Shown here: in pieces, positions 21,660-34,076 of the stretch
Position numbering within the stretch: the stretch's first letter is position 1
Layout of the letters: each line of letters starts with the position of its first letter
Source of the DNA: Humulus lupulus
Lineage: Eukaryota; Streptophyta; Magnoliopsida; Rosales; Cannabaceae
Length of the DNA: 64,000 nt
Reading direction: 5' to 3'
Assembly: GCF_963169125.1 (NCBI RefSeq)
Contig: NC_084794.1
Location: 88,457,018 to 88,521,017, forward strand
The notes under the pieces: model-generated
Seen by the model: only the letters and a program-made list of their open reading frames with translations
The model's database searches: none
What the model was told of the DNA's origin: nothing
Translations under genes and position numbers: made by a program

Positions 21660-22290
21660 TCAAAAGTCAACCTTCTCTCCAACCTGCCTACTCCTAAGAC
21701 TGTCAAAGACGTTAGGTCATTCCTTGGTCAAGTTGGTTTCTATAGGAGGTTCATACAAAAAGTTTTCAATGATTGCTCATCCGCTAAGCAACCTCCTAGC
21801 CAAAGATGTTACTTTTGAGTGGACACCAAAGTGTGAGGATTCATTCTGAGCACTTGTGACCTCACTCACTTCCGCTCCCATCATTCAATCACCTGATTGG
21901 AGTCTTCCTTTTGAGATCATGTGTGATGCCAGCAACTTTGATGTGGGAGCTGTGTTAGGACAACGAAGGGAGGGGAAACCCTTTGTTGTCTACTATGCAA
22001 GCCTAACTCTCAATAGTGATCAAATGAACTATTCCACTACTGAAAAAGAGTTGCATGTCGTCGTCTTTGCCCTTGACAAATTTTGATCTTATTTGATTGG
22101 ACCACCTATTACGATCTTCACAGATCACTCCACCCTTAAGTATCTCCTTTCTAAAAAGGATGCTAAGGCGCGATTAATACGGTGGATCCTTCTCTTGCAA
22201 GAATTTGATATAACGATCAAAGACAAGAAAAGTGTTGAAAATGCCGTCGCGGACCATTTGTCCCGACTTGAATTAAGTGATCCTGTTGAT
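21660..22290 (+). pseudogene. RNase H region of the Athila-like element
   Basis: A connection segment (KDVTFEWTPKCEDSF) is followed by RNase H. FEIMCDASNFDVGAVLGQR carries the first catalytic Asp, then STTEKELHVVVFALDKF with Glu, then FTDHSTLKYLLSKKDAKARL with Asp. In-frame stops lie at about 21847 and 22084. The DAS-E-D pattern identifies the domain despite the breaks. Confidence 0.85.
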
Positions 22291-23530
22291 GGTCCACCTA
22301 TTCGTGATGATTTCCTCGATGAACAATTGCTTTCTGTTACTAAGTTACCGTGGTATGCTCACATTGTGAACTACTTAGTAGCAGGTGAACTTCCATCTGA
22401 ATGGAGTTCACAAGACAAACGCAAATTTCTAGCCGAGGTGCGCAATTTCTTTTGGGATGACCCATACTTATTAAAGTATTGCTCTAACCAAATCATGCAA
22501 AGATGCATCCATGATGATGAGGTGTCTAGTGTGCTGAATTTTCACCACAATGATGCTTGTGGAGGCCACTTTTCTGTGAAGAAAACCACTGCAAAAATCT
22601 TACAGTGAGAACTTTATTGGCCCACTCTGTTCAAAGACACCAATGATTTATGCCGTTCTTGTATAAGGTGCCAAAAGTTAGATTCTTTGTTTGTTGGCAC
22701 ACGATGCCCTTGAACCCAATTCTTGTTATCGAAATATTTGATTGTTGGGGGATAGACTTTGAGGGATCATTGCAACCTTCTTTTGGTTACCTCTATATTC
22801 TTCTCACTGTGGATTATGTTTCAAAATGGGTCGAGGTCGTACCTTGTCAAACCAATGATAACGCTACAGTCATTAAATTCTTGAAAGAAAATGTGTTATC
22901 AAGGTTTGGTACTCCTCGCGCTATCATCAGTGATCAAGGCACTCATTTTTGCAATAGATCTTTTGAGGCTCTTATTCGCAAGTACGATGTACTTCATAAA
23001 GTTTCAAATGCCTATCATCCACAGACTAATGGCCTAGCTGAGTTAGCCAATAGGGAGATAAAACACATTCTAGAAAAGACGATAAATCCTGACCACAAAT
23101 ATTGGTCTACATATTTTTTAGACACTCTTTGGGCATACCGCACTGCTTTCAAATCCTCCCTTGGGATGTCTCCCTATCAAATTTTCTTTGGAAAAGCATG
23201 TTATTGGGCTATCAAAGCCCTCAACTTTGATCTGAATGTCATAGGTATTAATCGCAAACTCCAATTGTCTGAAATTGATGAGTTGAGAAACGATGCATAT
23301 GACAATTCTAGAATTTATAAAGCAAAGTTGAAAATCGCTCACGATAAACAAATCCTGCGAAAACACTTTGAGCCAAATCAGAAAGTGCATCTGTATGATT
23401 CTCGCCTGCACTTGCACCCCGGTAAACTGAGATCGCGATGGACTGGTCTATTTGTAGTGAAGTAAGTATTTCCTAACAGTTTTGTTGAGGTCGAGGACCC
23501 AACCGATGGGAGAATTTTTCGAGTAAATGG
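22291..23530 (+). pseudogene. Integrase of the Athila-like element
   Basis: A remnant of the zinc-binding part (HHNDACGGHFSVKKT, stop near 22606) precedes the rve core at 22650-23465. VDYVSKWVE has the first Asp, [10 protein letters not shown] the second, and [14 protein letters not shown] the Glu. A C-terminal [14 protein letters not shown] segment follows. A TAA at 23463 ends the frame, and the tail continues to about 23530. The DDE core looks intact, but the polyprotein upstream is broken. Confidence 0.85.
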
Positions 23531-24973
23531 CCAAAGACTAAAGCATCACATTGAGAGTGTGAGTCACGTTGAAGAGGTCCTTCTTAAGGACCCAATTTAT
23601 ACACTCTGAAATTCTGAATAGTTTGTTTGTTTTTTTTATTCATTTTTATTTTTCTATCTTTCTTTTATTATTGTATGTTTTTTGTTCATGTATTTTGTTT
23701 GTTTTGGGGTATTGTTATCAGGCTATTTCAGCTCTCGCCTCATGGACATGATCATCATCCAGGTGTTTTTTTTCCTTATCCTTTTCATTGAGTATTTATT
23801 TTGACATTGAGGACAATGTTTGATTTTTGGTTGGGGGTGGTGAGCATTCATTAGCATCCATTTTGGAAAATCTTATTGTCTTGTTGAATTTTTAAGTCAA
23901 ATTTTCTCAAAATTATCCTAGCATGAGTACAACTTGTTGGTTTGAGTCAGTTTTTACTATGTTTAGCTATTAAGAAGTGATTTTCAGAGTTCTTTTGTGC
24001 ACTTTCCAAACATGTGATAAATTGGTTGTTAACACAAATAGTTGATAGAAATTTCAAGTTTAAAGTTTTTCATTTCTTGGTGAGTTGTGAAAGTTGAGAA
24101 AACAATTTTTTGAACTCTTATTAATCATTTGAGTTGATAAAGTCACATCTTTAGAATTTAAAACATGATATTTACTATAGGGATATTTTTCATATAAGAA
24201 TGAGTCTTTGTAATAAATTTAAAATTTGTGTTCTATTTATTTTATTTTGTTTGTAATTTCCTTTTATTTTTGTGTTGCCTCTTGTAAAAAAAAATGAAAA
24301 ATGAAAGAAAAAAATAACAAGAGCAACACTTTACCTTTATTATTTTGTAGTTGTTGAAAAAAAAAATCTTTCTATTATTATTTTTTTGTTTTGTGTAATT
24401 GTATTAAAAAATAATTAAAAAAAAGAAGAAAAAATTCTATTATTAATAGTTTCATTTTCTTATATATCATCTCTAGTCAGTTGTCATTTTATTCTTTGAG
24501 TTTTCTCATATAAATCTCAAAAGTTGTTTGTTATTTGAATTCTAATAAGTTGATATGTCTATCTTGTGATCGATACTTGTTCAAATTGATTGTTCTAAAA
24601 ATTTTATATTTTCTCATTTGAACGTAAACTGTTACATTTCCAACTCCAAAAGTGTTATCCTTCCCATAAAAATACTTTCAATTCCCATGAGGAATTTGGA
24701 GTTGAGACATTTATACTTTTGAGGTTTTTCGATACTATTTGTGTTATGACTTGCAATAAAAATGAATGTGGTTTGGTGCACACAAACAAAACTCTGAAAT
24801 TGCAACTGAAGTAGCTTCGATAGTAATCTTTGATTTCTTGGTGATACTTTGAAAATGCTTAGATAATTTTGTTTGGTTTGATTTGATTATTCAACTTGAC
24901 AATTTTCTATTTCACTTGAATTGCTAGGGACTAGCAATAAGCTGGTTGAGGGGTTGTGATTACTGCGAAAAAA
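23531..24973 (+). other. 3' non-coding region of the Athila-like element
   Basis: About 1.4 kb of T-rich sequence lies between integrase and the 3' LTR. Some Athila elements carry an env-like ORF here. None is visible. Confidence 0.7.
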
Positions 24974-26531
24974 TGTCAATTTATTAGTTTTAAAGTGTAA
25001 AATAAATTAAGTTTTAATCAATATTTTCATGAATTTATTGTAATATATTTTATAATTGAAGATATTAATATTAATTTAATTTGTGTTTAATTTTCAGGAA
25101 ATAAATTGCATTTGGACACTAGCAAAAAGAAAGAGAAAGAAATAAGTAAGACTGAAAAGAAAAGAAAAACAGTTAAAATTGTGGCATTTTTGAAGAGAAT
25201 TATTGAACCAGAAGTCGGCCCAAAGACCCCAGGCCCTCTAGCTTCTCCTCTTTCCTCAGTGTCAAGTGGTGTGCCCCTCGCTTGCCACGCGTCCCAGCTA
25301 GCCGATGAAGCCCCAACGACCCGCGCTTGACCCGAGTGACCCGCGAGCCATCCGAGCAACCCACGCCCCTGACCTGCAAACGCTTCCTTCTTTTCTCCTT
25401 GCCTAGCCATGCCATGTGTCTTCCTCTTATTGGTTGCGGCTGGGTCAACACCACCAGCTGCCAACAGCCCATTTTGTGTGCTCTTTGGGCCTTGGACCTT
25501 CCATTTTGAGCTTTAAAGCTCACATTTTGTGTTGTTTTAAGAAAATGGGCATTTTGACCATTCACTAAAATAGCTAGGTTAATATTAATAATAAGATTTC
25601 ATTTTTCAAAAATCATATTTTATTATTAATGTTTCAGATTTATTTTGCAAACTTCATTTGTAGTTTAATTTCTTTTTAGTCATTTTCTTCTTCTATAAAT
25701 CGGGGTTCTTCTTTCACATTTGGTATGTAATTTTTAGAATAAATAAACTATAGCAAAATTTCTACTCGCTTTCTTCTCATACTTTCTTCTTAGAATTTTG
25801 TGAGAATCATGAGCATAATGGTCTAATCTTCCTAGGAAGGTTAGAGATGATTTCATATGCTAGTGGTGTTATTTTGATACTTTGATTTACTATGTTCTTA
25901 ATATAATGCATTTGAGTTGTTTATGTTCTTTCATCCTCATCTTTATTTTGTTATTTTTATTGACTTGTGCTAATAGTATATAGGATTAGTCATGTTCTTT
26001 CTATGTGTTTCTAATTAGTAAAAGTAATATTGATACATAATTTTATGTCTAATATTCTATTACATTATTGTCCTTGGGTATTTTGTCATTTTTAGATTTT
26101 TCACAAGATTAACATTGTGCTCCTAAAGTAAAGAACTTTATAACTCAAATGGACTCTTGTTATAAAAGAATATGGACTTTAATGTTAGATTTTCCAAGTA
26201 AATATTGGGATATGAACTATTTGCTTGTGTAGTTTTGTAAATCAAGTAACTAAACAAGCATATGGATGATTCTTGAAACATTTATACTTTTCAACTCTTG
26301 ATTACATCTTATTTTTATTTCACTTTACTTATCTCATTTCATCATTTCTCCAAAAAGACAAAAAAAAAAATCTCAAATCTATTTTCATTTTCATTTCTAT
26401 ATATTTTATGTTATTAACTTTTTGTGTTAGTTTTCTACTAATCTTTTGGTTTTAGGTTACATTTTTGTGGATCGACCGCCCGACTTTTACTACAACTACC
26501 GCTTAGTAGTTGTTACATTTTAGGCGTTAAA
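24974..26531 (+). repeat. 3' LTR of the Athila-like element
   Basis: It matches 13298-14788 with many substitutions and several indels, including an extra stretch near 25095-25110 and another near 25325-25365. It ends near TTAGGCGTTAAA. The junction before it (GCGAAAAAA) is a weak polypurine tract. Confidence 0.83.
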
Positions 26532-27804
26532 TACCACCAGTATCAATTCTAAAAAAAATATCAAAATACACTATAGTATTTAAAAGATTCCTCTTGCACA
26601 TGTTTCTATGAGTTTAATGAGTCACATACCTAAAACTAATTGTTTTTGTACGATTAAATGAAAAGCAACCCTAAACCTACACATCCACATTACTAAACTC
26701 AACTTTAGGCGAAAATAAAACTCAATAAATGAGATGGTTAGTGAGAACATCAAAACTAAAAGCAACCCATTCCTGTATAAAAAAATTTTAAAAAAAACCA
26801 CCGAACTTATAACCTTAACTCAAGCAAAAAAAAAGAGAGATAGTTACCATAACCACGTGGTGGATCTTCACACCCCACCATTCTCCTTTCAGTCGAGATG
26901 AATGCAACGTCACAGCCCCAAATCGGTGATGTTATATCTACTTTAGTTTTTTTTGTCTTTGTTTTGTCCGAATTAATATTTAAATTAATTTGTCAAGTAA
27001 TTAGACTATCTTCAATATAAGATGTAAATTTTGTACCAAATTTAACATAAAAAAAAAAAGAGTAAATGTTATATTATTTAGCTCAATATTTATAATTGTA
27101 CTCCAATACATAAGATGTAAATTAACCCAAAATATCAATAATTCATTTAATATTTATTGAGAATATACAAAAATTGATTTTTTTTATTATTGTTTTATTA
27201 TCCAAATAATATACTCCAATAAATTTGTCATAAATAAATAAAAAATAATATATGGTTTGTCATTAATTGTCAACTATTAAACTATAATAATTAGTAGTAA
27301 CATGGTAAATAAAAAAACAGCATTTATTGATATATCAAATTTAGTTCAGTCTATATTTTGCGTTAATCACAAAATTTAGTCCAGACCAAATTTGACACAC
27401 TTTTTAGAACACCATTAGAGTCAATTTTTTATAAATTGTGTTATATACAACATTTAACGAGTTTTTCGCCACTATGTTAGAGAAGCTCTTAGATATTATC
27501 ATAATGAATACTTGATATTTATTTAGTTTTTTTTTTTCTATTTTAGGGTTCTTAAAATTTATTTTAGAATTTCAAAACAAATTTTAAGTTGGACCAATAG
27601 GGCATTAACACATACTTCGTTTAAGTGAAGATAATAGAGTGGTATAACTAGTGCTACTGAACAATAACAGAAGGTTTTTTTACCACCACAAAAAATAAAA
27701 AGATTTGGTATATAAGTCATGCTCTTTGTAAACATTTGATAATTTTGCTGATATTATCCCTAAAATGAAGTTCAAAATCAATAAATAAATAAATATAATG
27801 GTAG
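26532..27804. other. AT-rich spacer, no gene seen
   Basis: This is non-coding AT-rich DNA with no frame of note and no complete element recognised. Words such as CAATATAAGATGTAAATT and CCAATACATAAGATGTAAAT recur near 27012 and 27103, so a decayed MITE is possible but not supported. Confidence 0.6.
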
Positions 27805-27809
27805 ACAAT

Positions 27810-28919
27810 TAAAATTCCGTTTTTAGTAATTACCAAATTAATTAAACCATGTGAATTAATTAAAGTACAGAATGGTAATTAACTGTTTACACAGATAGCA
27901 GTTTTGTCAGGACAGAATCCGAACTTGTCACGACAGAAACTGAACACAATAAATAGACAGTGCAAAATAATAAAGAACACACCGAATTTTTACAAGGTTC
28001 AGAAACCCTTTCAGATAACCTACTCCTTGGGACCACACCCAGAGAATAAGCCAATTAGTAAAGAAACAATGTGTACAAAAGTATTAACTTAAACAATGTA
28101 AGACTCCCTCTTAAACTATTGCCGCAATCTTGTTGTACTCTTCTCTACGAATCTGATTTGATGAAATATTGATTCTCTTGAACTCCCTTCAAAGAATAGC
28201 GAGTGCACACTTCCTCCCGAAGTGAGACTTAGATGGAATCCTCTCCCAAAGATCCTTATAAACACGTTCACAATAGACACTATCTGTTTACAATGGACTA
28301 GTTAGATATCCACAAGCACACTCAGCACTCTCACAAAGATTAAGGTGAGTAAACTTAATCTCTACAAATAAAGACACTCTTCAAAATAACGTAATGTTTA
28401 CAAATATTCAAAATGGAAGAGGTGAAAATTTCAAAGGCCTTGGCAAGATATTTATAGGCAGGAAAATCGTCCAAGGCCATCATTTTCTAGTATCTTTGAA
28501 ATTAATTTACGAATTCCATTGATTTAGGAAATCAGCCAGCCAGATGAATTCTGTGTCGACAGAAAAGGAAACTGATGAGTTAGCAATGAAATCAGTGTTA
28601 TCTGACAGAACGAACATGGTCATTTCTTTTGACCATGTTCATTTTCGATACCTTCTTTATTCTAGAATAATCTTCTTTATTCCATAATAAACATAATCCC
28701 TTAAAATAATCTCAAGATAATTGCAAAATATATTTTTACCAAATATTGAATATTTGTGATAAATAAGGTAAAAAAATATATTCACACTTAAATATATTTT
28801 CACACTAGAAAATCAACTGAATTATTAGATCAAGAATCAATATGGATATGCTACTGATTTTCCTTAATAACTTTAAAATATTTTGTCTAAAATAAAAGTA
28901 GTCAATAAAGGACTTTACA
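27810..28919 (-). repeat. 3' LTR of the Copia element
   Basis: On the minus strand it starts TGTAAAGTCC and ends CGGAATTTTA. A polypurine tract (GGGGAGAT) lies just inside the element. Confidence 0.88.
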
Positions 28920-30393
28920 ATCTCCCCATTTGGCAACTTGATAGACAAAAATATTTTAAGAGTTTATTTTGAAAGATCCTGCAAAGACAAACCAGATTAG
29001 AGAAAATAATAATGTTACATTACTCCCCTTGCGAAAGACATCTCAATTATAACCAATATCATAAACAAGGTTAACTTTTTGAGAAAGTTTAACAAGATAA
29101 AAACCCAACAAAATAAACCTTACTCCCCCTTGTTGTCTATCAATAAGCCAACGGAGTAAAACCAACACAAAAAACAATCCAAAGAGTCAAACTACTACTC
29201 CCCCTCTTTGTCTATCAAAAAAAAACCAAAAGGCAATGACAACACAATTTTTCAAGCCTTCTTTATGGTGACCGAGATGGTTGTTACCAATGAGAAATGC
29301 ATGTACTCCACTGCCTCGAGTTTTCACCATAGTTGCAACAAACAAAAACAAAGAGAATTTTTTTTTGAAAGAATGAGAAAATGAGTCTCTCTTTGAACGA
29401 TTATAAAGAGAAGAAAATGACACTCAGGGATTTTATTTTATTCCTTTTCAAGACCAAATTAATGAATTGATATCCCAAAGAAAAAAAAACTTTGCACAGT
29501 CAAGGAAAATAAATCAAAAATAAAAACTTTTGATGTCAAATAATATAATAAGTGACAAAACAAAAAACAACATATTACCACAGTTTCCCTTTCTTGATAG
29601 CCATGGTCAAGTCTTTTTTTTATATAATATAATATATAAACAAAAGTACCAAACATATCCTATTCTTGTGCCCAATGTCTTCGTGCCTTGTCCTTGGAGA
29701 AAGTAACAAACATTAATTCTTAACATATTTTTACTATAAGGTTAGAAAATATATTTAATATAAATCATGTTTTTATTTTTTTTTTAAATCACAAAATATT
29801 TACTCTAGACACAAAAAATATTTTATCCAAATTAATAAGTGTGTATGAGTCTTACAAATTTTTCCAACAGTATATCTTAAGCATTTGTGTGTGATTGTGA
29901 AAGCAGAGATCATTGCCCTGTATGGCAATTTTAGCCTTTTTCAGGGTCATTGCCCTATGTGGCAATTTTTAGCCTTTTTCTCAAAGAGTACCCAAATTAG
30001 ACGCTTTCACACTATACTGAAGGCTGCATTTATCAGTGGTAGAGTATCTTCTACATAATTTTTAGTTACATAGTTCCAACTTACTCAAACACAGCATTTT
30101 ACACAACAGTGTAGGTAGCTCTATTCTAAGATGGAGCCTGAAAATACTTTCAAGGATCAAATGCTCATACACTACAAACACAGATTGATTTGGAAGAATA
30201 TTAATTGGAAGGACTATTTATTTTGATTTTTTATTTTTTTTTTAAAATGTGCATGATATATATTAACTATAAATTCTAACAAGTAATAAAAATACATTTT
30301 GTCATAATGTTTGAGACTTTCTATTTGGACAAGAACAAGAAGACATCAACCAACTCTTTCTAGCACAGGGATATGACACAACACAAATAATAT
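28920..30393 (-). other. 3' non-coding part of the Copia element with repeated polypurine tracts
   Basis: No coding motif is seen. On the minus strand, GGGGAG-type tracts occur at about 28921, 29023, 29125 and 29203, so several PPT-like sites lie within 300 bp of the LTR. The remainder is AT-rich, including a short duplicated phrase (CATTGCCCTGTATGGCAATTT and a variant) near 29911 and 29946. Confidence 0.65.
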
Positions 30394-30597
30394 TTAATTA
30401 GTACAAACCCCCAAGGATTTCCTGAGGGAATAAAACCTGACCGTTTCAAGGGCTTTTGTGAAAATATCTGCAATTTGTTTGTCACACTCAATATATTCTA
30501 AGACCAAAGTTTTATTTTTAACAAAATCCTTAGTGTGTCGCGACACATCATCAACACAAAAACATTTTTCATGAGAAATTTTCAAATGTTTTCCCAA
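30394..30597 (-). pseudogene. RNase H C-terminal tip of the Copia element
   Basis: SHEKCFCVDD, then KNKTLVLEYIECDKQIADIF and TKALETVRFYSLRKSLGVC, are the end of Copia RNase H. It directly follows the protease/GAG-pre-integrase remnant with one stop between them, which marks the junction of a large internal deletion. Confidence 0.82.
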
Positions 30598-31197
30598 TCA
30601 ACCTGGTTCACATTTACCAAAAGAATATTTACTTAAAATCAGTAAATCATGAACATGACTCATACTTCCAATTTTTCTCAAATTTTCACAATCCACATGA
30701 TCATGTTTTTCATGACACAAATTAGTATCACTCCTTATAATTGTGTGACAATTGTGTGATTGAGATAATGTGTAACAATTATCAACAGATTTATAACCCT
30801 TCAAAACACAATTTCTATTTTGGTCAAGCACAAAACAATTATCAAGAGAAAAATTTACAAACAAGCCTTGGTCACAAATTTGACTTATACTAATTAGATT
30901 AGTTTTAAGTCCATCAACCAAAAGAACATTTTGTAACTTTGGTAGTCCTTCAGAATTTAGAGTGCCACTACCAAGTACCTTACAAAACTTACCATCTCCA
31001 AATGTAACTTCCCCATTTTTCAAAGTCTTGAACTCAGTGAGTATGCTTTTGTTACCTGTCATATGCCTTGAACAACCACTATCAAAAAACCAAGAGTTAG
31101 AAGCACATGTTGTAAGACAAGTAAAGGCAGCAAAACATTTGAATTTATTTTTCTTCACCCAAACTTTTTTAGGTGGAGTCCTTTTCTTCAAGGGCAT
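30598..31197 (-). pseudogene. Copia protease and GAG-pre-integrase remnant
   Basis: SNSWFFDSGCSRHMTGNKS has the DSG catalytic triplet of Copia protease, followed by VTFGDGKFCKVLGSGTL and QNVLLVDGLKTNLISISQI. A stop separates it from the preceding knuckle segment (31198-31386, CGVKGHIRPKC). The frame ends at KCEPG, where the deletion begins. Confidence 0.85.
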
Positions 31198-31476
31198 TTA
31201 TCTCAAATTACCATGATGATTAAAGTAATTTTTTTGAAGAAAATTCATCAAGGTAAAACATTTAGGTCGAATATGACCTTTCACTCCACAGAAATTGCGA
31301 ATTGGAATAAAATGACCAGTTTTTTTATTCTCGAAATTTCTGGTCTGTTTCTCATGTGTTGTGACAGATTGAAAAGATGATGCCACATGAGTTTGAGTTG
31401 TTCCTGCAGAAGGGTCAGTTGTCGAAACAATAGGAAGATTTCCAGAAATATAAATTGTTTTTCCTTTAGGTTTAGA
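31198..31476 (-). pseudogene. Copia gag-pol junction with second zinc knuckle remnant
   Basis: RNFCGVKGHIRPKCFTLMNF is a CCHC knuckle whose first Cys is missing. Stops lie on both sides (after LGTN at 31477 and before the protease frame). Confidence 0.75.
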
Positions 31477-32814
31477 TCAATTTGTACCTAACCTAGAAAA
31501 ATCACAAGCTTTTTGACCTGCAAGCAGAACATCATCCAAAACCATAGATCTATGATTAAGCAATTTGACACCTTTCACAATTTTATCAACTTCATTAGAC
31601 AAATGATTGATTTCAGAATCTTTAGCAACAATCTCAATTTCATATTTTTTAACAAGAGAGTCAAGTTCTTTATTTATCTTCTTGAGAACTTTGTTATTGT
31701 TTGCCATCAAATGATTATCTGAACATACTTTCAACCATTGATCATACATGTTTTTGTATGATTCTTTCAAAGAATCCTCATCCAAATTGGATTCATCCGA
31801 ATCACCATGGGAACCCTCATCTGTTGAAATAGTATTATTTAAACAAACAAGGTTCTCATTCACCTGCACAGAAAGAGGTAAGCAAGAAAAAACAGAAGTT
31901 AAGGCAAGATTAGAATTTTCTTCCTCATCACTACTTTCAGAGTCCTGGTCACTCCAAGTGACTGCCATGACCTTCTTATTTTTCTTTAAGGTAATGGCAC
32001 ATTCAGCTTGAATATGTCCAAAACCTTCACACTCCCTGCATTGAATACATTTTTTATTAGTAGAATCAAAAGGTCTTAAAAAATTATTACCTTTGGAGGA
32101 TTTAGACATGTTTTTCATAAACTTCTTAAATTTTTTCGATAACAAGATCATTTCATCATCATCTTCCTCAACTGAGCTTTCCATTTTCTCTTTGGAAGAT
32201 TTCAAGGCAATCGATTTCTCCTTCACAACAATTGGTTTCTCTTGGCGGATCTTTTGATTAAGTTCAAAAGTTCGAAGAGATCCCATTAATTCCTCAACTT
32301 TCAAGGTGTCAAGGTTCTTTACCTCCTCAATGGCTGTGATCTTGGATTGAAACCTATCAGGAAGAGATCTAACAATTTTCCTAACCAAAACAGAGTCAGA
32401 CAACTTTTCTCCTAAAGCAAAATATTCATTAGCAATGTCAGACAATTCTTCATAAAACTCAGTGAGGGTTTCTTTTTCTGACATGCGAAGATTTTCAAAT
32501 CTAGTAGTCAACATTACAAGCCTAGATCGCTTAACATCAGTGGTTCCTTCAAATTGAGTTTGAAGGATTTCCCAAGCATCTTTAGCAAACTCACAAGAGG
32601 AAATCAATTTTATATAAGTTTCACCAACTCCATTAAAAATTGCATGTAAAGCTTTATTATTATAAATTGACAATTTATCTTCTTCATTAGACCATTCAAG
32701 TTCAGATTTTACATGTGTCTTACCAGATTTTGAATTTATCTTGACAGGTGGTGTCCAACCAGATAATATTGATCTCCAAGCCCTTTCATCAAGGGATTTG
32801 ATAAAAGCTTTCAT
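31477..32814 (-). CDS. Copia Gag (UBN2-type), open reading frame retained
   Basis: This is a 445-residue ORF starting at ATG 32814. It has an N-terminal segment (MKAFIKSLDERAWRSILSGW), a UBN2/Retrotran_gag_2 domain (about residues 50-190, LHAIFNGVGETYIKLISSCE...SRLVMLTTRFENLRM), a CCHC knuckle CRECEGFGHIQAEC at about residue 260, and an acidic and coiled-coil C-terminal part. It would assemble particles in the cytoplasm. The frame has survived although pol is deleted, so the element looks like a gag-only derivative. A stop separates it from the remaining pol fragment. Confidence 0.87.
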   Translation of the reverse strand: MKAFIKSLDERAWRSILSGWTPPVKINSKSGKTHVKSELEWSNEEDKLSIYNNKALHAIFNGVGETYIKLISSCEFAKDAWEILQTQFEGTTDVKRSRLVMLTTRFENLRMSEKETLTEFYEELSDIANEYFALGEKLSDSVLVRKIVRSLPDRFQSKITAIEEVKNLDTLKVEELMGSLRTFELNQKIRQEKPIVVKEKSIALKSSKEKMESSVEEDDDEMILLSKKFKKFMKNMSKSSKGNNFLRPFDSTNKKCIQCRECEGFGHIQAECAITLKKNKKVMAVTWSDQDSESSDEEENSNLALTSVFSCLPLSVQVNENLVCLNNTISTDEGSHGDSDESNLDEDSLKESYKNMYDQWLKVCSDNHLMANNNKVLKKINKELDSLVKKYEIEIVAKDSEINHLSNEVDKIVKGVKLLNHRSMVLDDVLLAGQKACDFSRLGTN

Positions 32815-32953
32815 CCTTACTTTCTAGTATGGATAGTTTGTATCATTCAGTAATGGAGGGCGAGTGATAGATCCTCATTCTACAAAGATAGACATTTCAC
32901 AAGAAACAAAACAAACAGAAAACCACAAAATCTCACTAAGAGTTTAGTGACCT

Positions 32954-32967
32954 GCTCTGATACCAAT
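32954..32967 (-). other. Primer-binding site (initiator Met tRNA) of the Copia element
   Basis: On the minus strand, TTGGTATCAGAGCAGG follows the 5' LTR, a standard complement to the initiator tRNA-Met 3' end. Confidence 0.85.
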
Positions 32968-34076
32968 TAAAATTCCGTTTTTAGTAATTACCAAATTAAT
33001 TAAACCATGTTAATTAATTAAAGTGCAGAATGGTAATTAACTGTTTACACAGATAGCAGTTCTATCGGGACAGAATCCAAACTTCTCACGACAGAAACTG
33101 AACACAATAAATAGACAGTGCAAAATAATAAAGAACACACCGAATTTTTACAAGGTTCAGAAACCCTTTCGGATAACCTACTCCTTGGGGCCACGCCCAG
33201 AGAATAAACCAATTAGTAAAGAAACAATGTGTACAAAAGTATTGACTTAAACAATGTAAGACTCACTCTTAAACTATTGCCGCAATCATGTTGTACTCTT
33301 CTCTACGAATCTGATTTGATGAAATGCTGATTCTCTTGAACTCCCTTCAAAGAATAGCGAGTGCACACTTCCTCCCAAAGTGAGACTTAGATGGAATCCT
33401 CTCCCGAAGATCCTTATGAACACGTTCACAATAGACACTATCTGTTTACAATGGACTAGTTAGATATCCACAAGTACACTCAGCACTCTCACAAAGATTA
33501 AGGTGAACAAACTTAATCTCTACAAATAAAGACACTCTTCAAAATAACGTAATGTTTACAAATATTCAAAATGGAAGAGGTGAAAATTCCAAAGGCCTTG
33601 GCAAGATATTTATAGGCAGGGAAATCGTCCAAGGCCATCATTTTCTAGTATCTTTGAAATCAATTTGCGAATTCCTTTGATTTAGGAAATCAGCAGGCCA
33701 GATGAATTTTGTGTCGACAGAATAGGAAACTGATGAGTCAGCAATGAAATCAGTGTTATCTGGCAGAACGAACATGGTCATTTCTTTTGACCATGTTCAT
33801 TTTTGATACCTTCTTTATTCTAGAATAATCTTCTTTATTCCAGAATAAACATAATCCCTGAAAATAATCTCAAGATAATTGCAAAATATATTTTTACCAA
33901 ATATTGAATATTTGTGATAAATAAGGTAAAAAATATATTCACACTTAAAGATATTTTCACACTAGAAAATCAGCTGAATCATTAGATCAAGAATCAATAT
34001 GGATATGCTACTGATTTTCCTTAATAACTTTAAATTATTTTGTCTAAAGTAAAGTTAGCCAATAAAGGACTTTAAA
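32968..34076 (-). repeat. 5' LTR of the Copia element
   Basis: It aligns to 27810-28919 over its full length with scattered substitutions, so the insertion is moderately recent. It is flanked by TSD ACAAT at 34077-34081. Confidence 0.88.

Larger units (their letters stand above)
13298..26531 (+). mobile_element. Degenerate Athila/Tat-like Ty3 LTR retrotransposon
   Basis: Related LTRs of about 1.5 kb lie at 13298-14788 and 24974-26531 and start TGTCAATTTATTAG. They flank a leader, gag, protease, RT-RNase H and integrase in Ty3 order. The PBS region after the 5' LTR (TTTTGGCACCGTTCCCGGGG) and the protease/RT wording (LDLGASVNLIPYYVYSQLGL, MPFGLCNAPATFQRCMMSIF) are typical of the Athila/Tat group. 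Frameshifts and stops break gag, RT and RNase H. The LTRs carry many differences and indels, and no clean TSD is seen, so the element is old. A 2.3 kb solo LTR interrupts it at 18540-20882. Confidence 0.88.
27810..34076 (-). mobile_element. Internally deleted Copia LTR retrotransposon
   Basis: LTRs lie at 27810-28919 (3') and 32968-34076 (5'), about 1.11 kb each and very similar. A perfect TSD, ACAAT, lies at 27805-27809 and 34077-34081. On the minus strand the 5' LTR is followed two bases later by TGGTATCAGAGC, the initiator-Met PBS. The interior holds gag, a protease fragment and then only the C-terminal tip of RNase H. Integrase core, RT and most of RNase H are missing. The LTR end reads TA in both copies instead of CA, and the 5' LTR start has decayed from TGTAAAG to TTTAAAG. 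Confidence 0.9.

Noticed and set aside
23531..24973. Possible env-like gene after the Athila-like integrase
   Set aside because: No open frame or membrane-protein pattern was found in this stretch.
26532..27804. Possible MITE in the AT-rich spacer
   Set aside because: Recurring words were seen, but no matching inverted ends or target-site duplication could be set.
32954..32967. tRNA-like matches at LTR borders (32954, 47500, 50737)
   Set aside because: They are 12-16 base primer-binding sites complementary to tRNA ends, not tRNA genes.
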